Of a DNA stretch of 64,000 nucleotides, positions 34,061 through 41,508 are shown in pieces. Origin of the DNA: G963691835 sp963691835 (GTDB taxonomy: Bacteria > Pseudomonadota > Alphaproteobacteria > Thalassobaculales > Thalassobaculaceae); assembly GCA_963691835.1 (NCBI GenBank), contig OY829383.1, positions 1,054,001 to 1,118,000 of the forward strand, written 5' to 3'. The number at the start of each line of letters is the position of its first letter. The stretch's first letter is position 1. The position numbers and the translations under genes were made by a program. A model generated the notes under the pieces. That model had not been told where the DNA came from. It worked only from the letters and a program-made list of their open reading frames with translations, and did not search any database.

Positions 34061-35009
34061 TGTCGCCTCCAGCGGGTCGAGAATAAGTCGTTGATAGAAG
34101 AATGCGGGACGAGTCCGTCTTTCTTGGGCTTGCTGGCCCCTCAAACCGCGTCACGGTCAGATGATCCTGCATGGCGTCCGAGCCCCCGGTTTTCGGTTCA
34201 CTTCGAAGCACCGGAGACTGTTCCTCCGGTTCGGTTTCCGCGGCCCGTGCCGCCAGTCCGATCGCCCATCCCCAGAGAACACCGTCGGATATGGGAAGGA
34301 CCAGACACCAGTGCTCGACGACGGCCAGCGCCACAATGACGCACATCAATGTGAGGCCAATGGCCGCCACCGGCGTCGACGCGTCGGTCGCCCAGTACCC
34401 CAGCACAACCGCCAAGACAGTCGACGCCGCCACAGAGACCGGGAAGAACGGGTTCATCCGTCGGCGCCCGAAGTAGAGTTTCAGGTGCGCCAGATGATCC
34501 GGCATGAAAGCTTCGTTCAAGTTGGGAACGCCGAAGAAAACGTTCAGTTTCGCGCTGATCCGCAGAACCCAAAGGACCGCGAACGTCCAGGCGCCGATCT
34601 GATTGACCTCTCCCCAGGTCATGGCCAACAGCGCCGCCGCCGTAGCCGCAAGAGCAACCTCGTGGTGGATGATCGACCGGGTCGCGGCAATGAAGTGCGC
34701 CCATCCGTCGGCGGGCGTCGTCGGGACCTGCTTCTCCGGATCCACACCCGTGATGTAGCCCATCAAGAACGCCGCCTCGTGCCAGCCCCAAATGAGGATG
34801 GCCGCCGTGAACCCGACATAGGCCGCTTCGGCGCTGTCGAAGCTTGAAACGTGGTTCAGCAACCAAAGACAAAGCACCGCGAGGCCCGCCAGGATCGACA
34901 GGGTCGCCGGATGGCTGGACCGGGGCAGTTTCTGCAAATAGAGAACCGCCCCGGTGGCGAACCACCAGACAAAGACCGTGAAGACTGCGGCAAGGCCGAC
35001 GTCGAGCAT
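34050..35009 (-). CDS. puhE: Photosynthetic complex assembly protein PuhE
   Basis: This 319-residue integral membrane protein has about eight helices, starting with LAAVFTVFVWWFATGAVLYL. Conserved features are the LRISAKLNVFFGVPNLNEAF and HLKLYFGRRRMNPFFPVSV segments of the DUF3623/PuhE family. PuhE influences reaction-centre/LH1 core assembly and bacteriochlorophyll levels. It sits in its usual place between the cyclase gene and hemA. The last ~45 residues are hydrophilic and overlap the hemA start. Confidence 0.93.
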   Translation of the reverse strand: MLDVGLAAVFTVFVWWFATGAVLYLQKLPRSSHPATLSILAGLAVLCLWLLNHVSSFDSAEAAYVGFTAAILIWGWHEAAFLMGYITGVDPEKQVPTTPADGWAHFIAATRSIIHHEVALAATAAALLAMTWGEVNQIGAWTFAVLWVLRISAKLNVFFGVPNLNEAFMPDHLAHLKLYFGRRRMNPFFPVSVAASTVLAVVLGYWATDASTPVAAIGLTLMCVIVALAVVEHWCLVLPISDGVLWGWAIGLAARAAETEPEEQSPVLRSEPKTGGSDAMQDHLTVTRFEGPASPRKTDSSRILLSTTYSRPAGGDNEL

Positions 35010-35024
35010 GGTGTCTCTGTTCCC

Positions 35025-36089
35025 CTACCAGGACGGCGCCAACCGCACATCGGCCGGCAACTCGTTGGACTTGGTCGGGTGGAAGTACAGGCGGGCAAGC
35101 GTCAGTCCCGCCGACCCCATCAGGCCAAGGCGCCGGATACCGCCGAGAAGGCCGCCCTGCTCCTTGGCTTCCGCCATCTTGTTCGAGATCTCCCGGAGCC
35201 GTTCGAGACCCGCCCGGAAGCCCGGCGCATCCGTGTCCAAAACCACCGGGAAGATCTGACGCGAGATCTCGGAGGTGATCCGGAAGACCTGCATGTCGTA
35301 CTCGGTGGGATCCAACCCAAGGGCCGCGTGGAAAACCGGGCGGTTGTGATCCCGCACATACATCGTCGCGTAGACCGCCAGGAGGAAGAACCGGATCCAG
35401 AGCTTGTTGCGGCCTTCCATCAGGTGAGGGTTGGCCCGCATCAGCAATGCGAAGGCCTCGCCATGCCGGAACTCGTCGTTACACCACTGCTCGAACCACT
35501 TGAAGATCGGGTGGATGCGAAGCTCTGGGTGCTGTTGCAGTTGCCGGAAGATGGTGATGTAGCGGGCGTAGCCGATCTTCTCCGACAGATAAACCGCGTA
35601 GAAGATGAACTTCGGCGAGAAGTACTTGTATTTCTTGGCTTTCGTCAGGAAACCGAGATCGACACCAATCCCGAAATCCTTAAGCGTCTCGTTGATGAAG
35701 CCCGCATGGCGCGCCTCGTCCCGGCTCATGTAGCCGAACAACTCCCGCACGTCTGGGTTCTTAACCCGCTTCTTGATCTCGGCGTACAGCACGCAGCCTG
35801 AGAACTCGGAGGTGACGGAGCTGACGAGGAAGTCCAGGAACTCGCGCTTCAGGTCTTCGGGCATGCCGGACATGTCCTGAAGGAACTCTTCGTTGCGGAC
35901 GAAGTGACCCCGATTGTTGTCGGCTTTGAACTCCGCCATCAGGTCATCCCACGGCTTGCGCACGGGGCTCACGTCCAGGCGGTCCATCGCCTCGAAGTCC
36001 GTCGTGTAGAAATGCGGGCTGAGGACGGTGTCCTCCAGCGCGGACTCGGTCGATTTGTTGATGACTTTCGATTTGGCCAGGACGTTCAT
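35025..36089 (-). CDS. acsF: Aerobic Mg-protoporphyrin IX monomethyl ester cyclase
   Basis: The protein has 354 residues from the ATG at 36089, which has AGGAGG upstream and overlaps the preceding stop as ATGA; a longer frame upstream is spurious. It is a diiron membrane-associated monooxygenase that forms ring E from Mg-protoporphyrin monomethyl ester using O2. The diiron ligands are in the paired motifs SEFSGCVLYAEI, SRDEARHAGF and CNDEFRHGEAF. No anaerobic bchE is seen in the window. Its place inside the superoperon implies bacteriochlorophyll synthesis under oxic or micro-oxic conditions. Confidence 0.97.
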   Translation of the reverse strand: MNVLAKSKVINKSTESALEDTVLSPHFYTTDFEAMDRLDVSPVRKPWDDLMAEFKADNNRGHFVRNEEFLQDMSGMPEDLKREFLDFLVSSVTSEFSGCVLYAEIKKRVKNPDVRELFGYMSRDEARHAGFINETLKDFGIGVDLGFLTKAKKYKYFSPKFIFYAVYLSEKIGYARYITIFRQLQQHPELRIHPIFKWFEQWCNDEFRHGEAFALLMRANPHLMEGRNKLWIRFFLLAVYATMYVRDHNRPVFHAALGLDPTEYDMQVFRITSEISRQIFPVVLDTDAPGFRAGLERLREISNKMAEAKEQGGLLGGIRRLGLMGSAGLTLARLYFHPTKSNELPADVRLAPSW

Positions 36090-36403
36090 GCCTTCCTCCT
36101 CGACGTAAAGCTGACATCGTACAGTTCGGTGACCTCGAGGCCGCCGGCGACCCGCGCCCAAACCCGGTCGAACCAACCGGCGCGGACGACGGTGACACGC
36201 CGCTCGACGACCAGCTTCTCTCCATAGGCGAGATCGATCGGCTCGCCATGGACGGTGACCTGATCCCCGGCGCCGATCTCCTCGTCGCCGTCGAAATCCA
36301 GATGAGCGTGAAGACTGTCGACCGTGTGCTCCAGATCGATCCGGCAATCCGCATCGAAGGCGGAGCGGCCGACGGCGAGGTCGAAGAGACTGAGAGCGCT
36401 CAT
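36086..36403 (-). CDS. Small conserved-position protein between puhC and acsF
   Basis: The protein has 105 residues from the ATG at 36403, chosen because AGGAGG lies upstream and the start overlaps the puhC stop as ATGA. Its own stop overlaps the acsF start in the same way. It is soluble and acidic with predicted beta structure: DCRIDLEHTVDSLHAHLDFD, then EEIGAGDQVTVHGEPIDLAYGE, then ERRVTVVRAGWFDRVWARVA. Short unnamed reading frames occur at this position in other purple-bacterial clusters. A role in reaction-centre assembly or cyclase function is likely from context, but I recognise no domain. Confidence 0.8.
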   Translation of the reverse strand: MSALSLFDLAVGRSAFDADCRIDLEHTVDSLHAHLDFDGDEEIGAGDQVTVHGEPIDLAYGEKLVVERRVTVVRAGWFDRVWARVAGGLEVTELYDVSFTSRRKA

Positions 36404-36894
36404 TTCTGCCCTCCTTGGTTTGTGGAAGCAGCGGCTAGCATGTCGGCGAAGACGCCGGCATTCGTCGCCCCGAAAGCATCGAGGACGATTGTTCGGCCAG
36501 TGGCGGTGTCGGCCAGCGACAGGCGTTGATCCGCCCACTGGGTAATCCGAAAGGGCGGTTCCGCCCCGATCCCGTTTTGACGGCGTTCTCGGACGAGCCC
36601 ACGCATCAGACCGCGCACGAAGCCGGCGGTACCTGGATCCAGCACCATGACGGTAGCGTCGTCCGCCCCACCGCCGGTTTCTTCGGCAGCCAGCACAACA
36701 ACGGCCCCGTCCTCCCGGTCCAGGAACCGCACATCAATGCTGTCCACGATCTCGGACCTGAGGGTGTCCCGTGTCATGGTGAGGTCGAGCGCACCGTGAC
36801 CGCCCATGGTCGCCAGGACGATGGTCGCGGACAACAGGGCCGCCGCACCGATCAGAACCGGTCTAGGGAAGACGATCTCGTGCGCACCGCTCAT
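36400..36894 (-). CDS. puhC: Photosynthetic complex assembly protein PuhC
   Basis: This 164-residue protein has one N-terminal membrane helix (VLIGAAALLSATIVLATMGG) and a periplasmic domain containing SIDVRFLDREDGAVVVLAAE and a C-terminal DAFGATNAGVFADMLAAA. This layout matches PuhC, required for efficient assembly of the reaction-centre/LH1 core. The start is preceded by GGGAGG. It lies 10 bp after puhB and overlaps the next gene by 4 bp. Confidence 0.92.
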   Translation of the reverse strand: MSGAHEIVFPRPVLIGAAALLSATIVLATMGGHGALDLTMTRDTLRSEIVDSIDVRFLDREDGAVVVLAAEETGGGADDATVMVLDPGTAGFVRGLMRGLVRERRQNGIGAEPPFRITQWADQRLSLADTATGRTIVLDAFGATNAGVFADMLAAASTNQGGQK

Positions 36895-36904
36895 CTGAAC
36901 CTCC

Positions 36905-37594
36905 CTAGGATGCGGCCGGCATAAGCCGTCCGGGGTCGCCGGCGGCCGAACGGTCTACATCCTCTTCACTTCGCGCCGCCGCGCCGGCGACAGCCGTCCG
37001 CTCCCCCTGCCCTTCCTGAGCGGCGAGCAGAGCATTGGAGAGAATGTCGGCGGCTCTTTGGGCATCCGGAACGGCCCGCAGCATCGGCTCCGGACGGCTC
37101 ATCCGCCAAGGCTTCACATTCGGCCACAGGAGGAGCCAGGATACTTTCTGCTCCCCGCCGATACGGATCGGAATGTCGCCCGTCCCATCCCCATGATCCC
37201 GGAAGTCGGCCGAGGCAATCACGGAAAACGGCAGGTTCATCGTGATCGGAATGGCGACCCCGATCCTCAGCACGATGCGCTTGTTGGTAATCGTGTAGAG
37301 GCTCGACCAGGCATGAAGCCACGCCAAGAGACAGAGCAGCCCCACACCCGCCAGACCGAGTGCGAGCATCCACGCCATGGCCGTCGCGAGCGCCGCAACC
37401 GACTCCCCGCCGACGAGACCGTCGACGAGGCGCCAGAGGACCAGGAGACCGAAGTAGATCGCCACGGTCCGCGCATGGAAGGCCCGGCGGGCCAGACCCG
37501 TCCAGCGCGGCGCGCCCTGCCAGAGAATACGCTCGCCCGAGGGGAGGTTTTCCGGCAGGCCGGGAACCGGTTCGATCTCGTGGTCGGTGTTCAC
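36905..37594 (-). CDS. puhB: Photosynthetic complex assembly protein PuhB
   Basis: This 229-residue protein opens with a cytoplasmic segment (LPENLPSGERILWQGAPRWT), then two or three membrane helices, then a PH-like soluble part (LYTITNKRIVLRIGVAIPIT) and a hydrophilic tail. The opening GERILWQG is typical of PuhB, a dimeric membrane protein needed for reaction-centre assembly. The ATG overlaps the puhA stop (ATGA), so production is coupled to the H subunit. Confidence 0.94.
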   Translation of the reverse strand: MNTDHEIEPVPGLPENLPSGERILWQGAPRWTGLARRAFHARTVAIYFGLLVLWRLVDGLVGGESVAALATAMAWMLALGLAGVGLLCLLAWLHAWSSLYTITNKRIVLRIGVAIPITMNLPFSVIASADFRDHGDGTGDIPIRIGGEQKVSWLLLWPNVKPWRMSRPEPMLRAVPDAQRAADILSNALLAAQEGQGERTAVAGAAARSEEDVDRSAAGDPGRLMPAAS

Positions 37595-38364
37595 AGCAAC
37601 GGCTCCGACCGGGACGGATCAGCGTAGAGCGTCCCACCCCCGAAGTAGGCGACGATCTTCTCTTCCTCCAGGAAGGTGACCTGATCCGCCTTCTTGGTCA
37701 CGGGAACCCCACCGAACTGGCCGCCCATGATCGCCTCGACGACGATCCGGCCAGTACCACGCTGCACGTCGCAGAACGTTGCTGGTACCAGGACATTCTT
37801 GGCCTCTTCGCCTTCACCGACGGAGACCTCGAAGTAGCGCAGCATCGCTTCGGCCTGATCGACCCAGGCGTCGATGACCCGGCCACCGACGACGCCGTCC
37901 GCTCCGACCATGTCCATGCCGATCGGGTCCGGATCCTCGCCGACGATGTGGAAGGCTCCGGCAACGCGCAGCGGCACGATCTTGGCCTTGCCATCCCACA
38001 TGGTGTCCGGCACATCCGCCCGCTCCGCATAGGAGCCCGGGCCGACGCCAAGCGTCATCGGCGCGTCCGGCTCAATCGGAGCGCCCGGCCATACCCCGAC
38101 CGGTGCTCCGGGAACGTCCCGCGTGTCCGTCCGTGCGGCGTCGGGCGCCTGAACGGTTTTGCCGTCGTGCAGGGTGAAGGTCTTCGGCGGCGGCACATAG
38201 AACAGGCCGTGGTCGAGGAGCTTGCCGTCCGTATCGGACTCAAGCGGGAAGCCCTCCCGACGGTCCTCACGGCGGATGTAGAAAATCAGCGCCGCAAAGA
38301 AGAAGAAGAAGAGATACAGAACGATCTGCGCTGTATCGATGTAGCTTGTGACAGCACCGGTCAT
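37591..38364 (-). CDS. puhA: Photosynthetic reaction centre H subunit
   Basis: This 257-residue protein with AAGGAGG before its ATG has one N-terminal membrane helix (TAQIVLYLFFFFFAALIFYI), then RREDRREGFPLE and the cytoplasmic PRC-barrel domain. Typical segments are GLFYVPPPKTFTLHDGK, KIVPLRVAGAFHIVGEDPDP and FGGVPVTKKADQVTFLEEE. The H subunit caps the L/M core and assists proton transfer to QB. The L and M genes are not in this window. It shows that the organism builds a type II reaction centre. Confidence 0.97.
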   Translation of the reverse strand: MTGAVTSYIDTAQIVLYLFFFFFAALIFYIRREDRREGFPLESDTDGKLLDHGLFYVPPPKTFTLHDGKTVQAPDAARTDTRDVPGAPVGVWPGAPIEPDAPMTLGVGPGSYAERADVPDTMWDGKAKIVPLRVAGAFHIVGEDPDPIGMDMVGADGVVGGRVIDAWVDQAEAMLRYFEVSVGEGEEAKNVLVPATFCDVQRGTGRIVVEAIMGGQFGGVPVTKKADQVTFLEEEKIVAYFGGGTLYADPSRSEPLL

Positions 38365-38389
38365 GATCGGTCCTCCTTTGTCACCGTGG

Positions 38390-39829
38390 TCATCCAGGAA
38401 ACTCCGCTAAACCGAACCGCCGATCCGATCCCGCCGACGAGGTGCGTCCGTGACGCACCAGCGGCCCGATCGCGATCAGGGTCAGGAACAATAAGAAAAT
38501 CTCGACGTGATAGACGACGCCGTAGCCTGTCTCCGTCGCCCGGGCGCCGAGCGTCACGCCAAGGGAGCCGGCGGCGGCGAGGCTCTCGATCACGTCCCGA
38601 AGCGCGCCGCCAACAGCGATCGCAACGCCCGCGGCCGTGGCCTGCACCGCACCCCAGGCGCCCAGCGCCAATCCGCCGCTTGTGCTTTCGGCGAGATCCA
38701 TGGCGGCGGTCAGTGTTCCGACAGCGAACAGACCGGCGCCAAAACCGATCAACGTCGTCCCAATCCGGAACAGCATCGGGCTGTCGAACGGCGCGGCGAA
38801 CACGACCGCGGAGAAGGCAAAGATGCCGGCAATGACACCACCGGCTGCAAGCCGATGGGGATCGCTGCCCCGGCTCAACCACCGGGCGGCCATCGCGAAA
38901 CCGACCAGCCCGCCGCCTGCCATCATGGCCGTCAGCAGCGTTGTCGCGCCGACATCCAGGCCTAGAATCTCGCCGCCATAGGGCTCCAGCAGCACGTCCT
39001 GCATGGAGAAGCCCGCGGTCCCGAGACCAACCGCGACCAGCAAGCGCCGGACCTTCCCGCGGTCGGCAAGCGCGTTCCAAGCCTCTTTGAAGGTGGGAAC
39101 GGCCCGGTCGGCGCGCGTTGCCTGTGGGTTCCGCGCCTCCTGCTTCCAGAGCGCGATCAGGTTCAGAACCATGGTCACGACGGCCGCCCCTTGGATCACC
39201 TGGATCAGCCGGGTGTGGCTGTAGTCGTCGAGAAGTGTGCCGAAGACCGCCGCACTGCCGACCATGCCAAGCAACAGCATCACATAGAGGAGGGCGACGA
39301 CGCGCGGGCGGGCGTTCTCAGGCGCCAAGTCGTTGGCCAACGCCAATCCGGCTGTCTGTGTCGTATGAAGCCCAGCACCCACCAGCAGCAAGGCCAGGGC
39401 TGCACCAAGCTGTCCCCAGATCGCATCGCCCTGACCCTGACCCGTCATGACCAGGAGCGCGAAGGGCATGATGGCCAAACCGCCAAACTGCATCAGCGAG
39501 CCGAACCAGAGGTAGGGAACGCGCCGCCAACCGAGGACGGATTTGTGTATGTCGGACCGGAAGCCGATCAGCGCCCGGAAGGGTGCGAACAGCAGCGGCA
39601 GCGAGATCACAGCGGCGACCAGCCACGCGGAGACGCCGAGTTCGACGATCATCACCCGGTTCAGGGTTCCCGTGGTCAGGACAAGCGCCATGCCGACCGA
39701 GACCTGGAACAGTGACAGACGCAGCAGGCGGCCGAGCGGTAGCTCTACGGTCGCGGCATCGGCAAACGGCAGGAACTGCGGGCCGAGCCGCGTCCAGATC
39801 CGTGCCATACCTGCCGCATTCCCGGTCAT
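38390..39829 (-). CDS. lhaA: LhaA/PucC-family light-harvesting assembly protein
   Basis: This 479-residue MFS-like membrane protein has about 12 helices. The sequence from LGRLLRLSLFQVSVGMALVL through SVLGWRRVPYLWFGSLMQFG is diagnostic of the bacteriochlorophyll delivery/assembly family (LhaA, PucC). LhaA supports insertion of LH1. Its place between bchM and puhA identifies it as lhaA rather than pucC. It overlaps bchM by ATGA. Its 3' part is a likely site for the puhA promoter, as known in Rhodobacter. Confidence 0.95.
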   Translation of the reverse strand: MTGNAAGMARIWTRLGPQFLPFADAATVELPLGRLLRLSLFQVSVGMALVLTTGTLNRVMIVELGVSAWLVAAVISLPLLFAPFRALIGFRSDIHKSVLGWRRVPYLWFGSLMQFGGLAIMPFALLVMTGQGQGDAIWGQLGAALALLLVGAGLHTTQTAGLALANDLAPENARPRVVALLYVMLLLGMVGSAAVFGTLLDDYSHTRLIQVIQGAAVVTMVLNLIALWKQEARNPQATRADRAVPTFKEAWNALADRGKVRRLLVAVGLGTAGFSMQDVLLEPYGGEILGLDVGATTLLTAMMAGGGLVGFAMAARWLSRGSDPHRLAAGGVIAGIFAFSAVVFAAPFDSPMLFRIGTTLIGFGAGLFAVGTLTAAMDLAESTSGGLALGAWGAVQATAAGVAIAVGGALRDVIESLAAAGSLGVTLGARATETGYGVVYHVEIFLLFLTLIAIGPLVRHGRTSSAGSDRRFGLAEFPG

Positions 39830-40542
39830 GAGCGATGCCCCTCCCGCGAAAGCTCCAGGGCCTGGCTCATATAGAAGCCGTTCGAGATCCGCTCCGTCCG
39901 GCCGATCCTGAAGTCGGCCAGCGCCGTCTCACCCCGGATGGCGGCATCCAGCTTGTGGGGGGCGATGGGCTCGATCGACGGCGCCCGGTCGCTCTTGGGG
40001 AACAAGCGGCCGACTGCGTGCATCGCCGCGAGCGCCGGCGTGCGCGGCGCGAAGGTGAATACCACCCCCCTCTCCGCTCTCGCCGCCAAGGCCGTGATCA
40101 TCCGAAGCGCGTCCGGCAGCGGGTAGTGGATCAGGGAATCCATCGCGACGATGTAGTCGAAACGGCCCAAGGACGGGTCCGTCATATCGCCGACGGAAAA
40201 GTCGATGCGGCCACGGTCCAGATCGGCGGGCGCCCGGTCCACCGCCACATCGATCAGAGACGCCGAGATATCGACCGCGGTCACCGAAGCGCCGCGGCGC
40301 GCTGCCTCGACCGACAGGGCACCAGTGCCGCAGCCCGCGTCCAGAACGGTCATGCCGTCAAGATCGCCCGGCAGCCAGCCGAGCATTGTCGCCCGCATGG
40401 AGTCACGGCCCGCCCGCACCGTCCGCCGGATACGGCTAACCGGCGTCTCTGACGTCAGTGCCGTCCACGCATCAACCGCCGTGCGGCCGAAATACGTTTC
40501 CAGCTGTCCCTTGCGGGCGTGATAGGTGGCCGTGGTCGGCAT
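39826..40542 (-). CDS. bchM: Mg-protoporphyrin IX O-methyltransferase
   Basis: This 238-residue SAM-dependent enzyme has motif I VLDAGCGTGALSVEAARRG (about 65-83) and the acidic strand end VTAVDIS. The C-terminal signature RTERISNGFYMSQALELSRE is typical of BchM. It methylates the ring-C propionate of Mg-protoporphyrin IX, preparing the substrate for AcsF. The start overlaps the bchL stop by one base (TGATG), and the stop overlaps lhaA. Confidence 0.96.
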   Translation of the reverse strand: MPTTATYHARKGQLETYFGRTAVDAWTALTSETPVSRIRRTVRAGRDSMRATMLGWLPGDLDGMTVLDAGCGTGALSVEAARRGASVTAVDISASLIDVAVDRAPADLDRGRIDFSVGDMTDPSLGRFDYIVAMDSLIHYPLPDALRMITALAARAERGVVFTFAPRTPALAAMHAVGRLFPKSDRAPSIEPIAPHKLDAAIRGETALADFRIGRTERISNGFYMSQALELSREGHRS

Positions 40543-41447
40543 CAGTCGAAACCCAACAACTCAAAGATATCCCGGTCCTTCATCGGGGTCGGCACTTGTG
40601 GCTCCGTACCGTCCCAGAGGGTCTGGGCAAGCTTCAGATACTCTTGCTGCACCGCCGCCAGCTCGGGCGACGACTCCATCTCGAAGAGCGTGGACTTCTT
40701 GAGACGGGAGCGGCGGATGACGTCGAGGTCCGGGAAGTGCGCCAGGGTCTGGAGGCCGACCTGCTCATTGAAGCGGTCAACCTGATCCGTCGCCGCACTC
40801 CGGTTCGCGATCACCCCGCCGAGGCGGACGTCGTAGTTCTTCGCCTTCGCCTTGATGGCGGCGACGATGCGGTTCATCGCGTAGATCGAATCGAAGTCGT
40901 TCGCCGTGACGATCAGCGCCCGGCCGGCATGCTGAAGCGGGGCCGCGAAACCGCCGCAGACGACATCGCCGAGTACGTCGAAGATCACCACGTCCGTGTC
41001 GTCGAGAAGATGGTGCTCCTTGAGCAACTTCACGGTCTGGCCAACCACATAGCCGCCACAGCCGGTTCCCGCCGGCGGGCCGCCCGCCTCGACGCACATC
41101 ACACCGTTGAACCCTTCGTAGACGAAGTCCTCGGCCCGAAGCTCTTCGGTATGGAAATCCACCTGCTCCAGCACGTCGATGACGGTCGGCACGAGACATT
41201 TAGTCAGCGTGAAGGTCGAGTCGTGCTTGGGGTCACAGCCGATCTGCAGAACCCTTTTGCCGAGCTTCGAGAACGCCACGGAAAGGTTCGAAGAGGTCGT
41301 GCTCTTGCCGATGCCGCCCTTGCCGTAAACGGCGAAGACCTTGGCCTTGCCGATATGAAGCGAGGGGTCCATCCGGACCTGAACGCTGCCCTCTCCGTCC
41401 GGCCGCTTCCGCAGGCCCGCGTTATCGTCCAACGGTGTCATGTCCAT
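40542..41447 (-). CDS. bchL: Dark protochlorophyllide reductase ATPase subunit
   Basis: This 301-residue NifH-like protein starts at the ATG at 41447, with AAAGGGG six bases upstream; another ATG two codons later is possible, and longer upstream frames are spurious. The P-loop is YGKGGIGKST. The two conserved [4Fe-4S] Cys ligands are in CVEAGGPPAGTGCGG and DVLGDVVCGGFAAPL. It is the dimeric reductase that feeds electrons to BchNB. A 61-bp gap separates it from bchH. Confidence 0.97.
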   Translation of the reverse strand: MDMTPLDDNAGLRKRPDGEGSVQVRMDPSLHIGKAKVFAVYGKGGIGKSTTSSNLSVAFSKLGKRVLQIGCDPKHDSTFTLTKCLVPTVIDVLEQVDFHTEELRAEDFVYEGFNGVMCVEAGGPPAGTGCGGYVVGQTVKLLKEHHLLDDTDVVIFDVLGDVVCGGFAAPLQHAGRALIVTANDFDSIYAMNRIVAAIKAKAKNYDVRLGGVIANRSAATDQVDRFNEQVGLQTLAHFPDLDVIRRSRLKKSTLFEMESSPELAAVQQEYLKLAQTLWDGTEPQVPTPMKDRDIFELLGFD

Positions 41448-41508
41448 CCCCCTTTCGGGATCACAGCGAAACCCTCGGTGGGGATCGCAGAGAAGGTTGG
41501 CGTCGCGC

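Noticed and set aside
32906..34339. 477-codon plus-strand frame opposite hemA
   Set aside because: It runs across hemA into puhE without any domain; hemA and puhE are certain.
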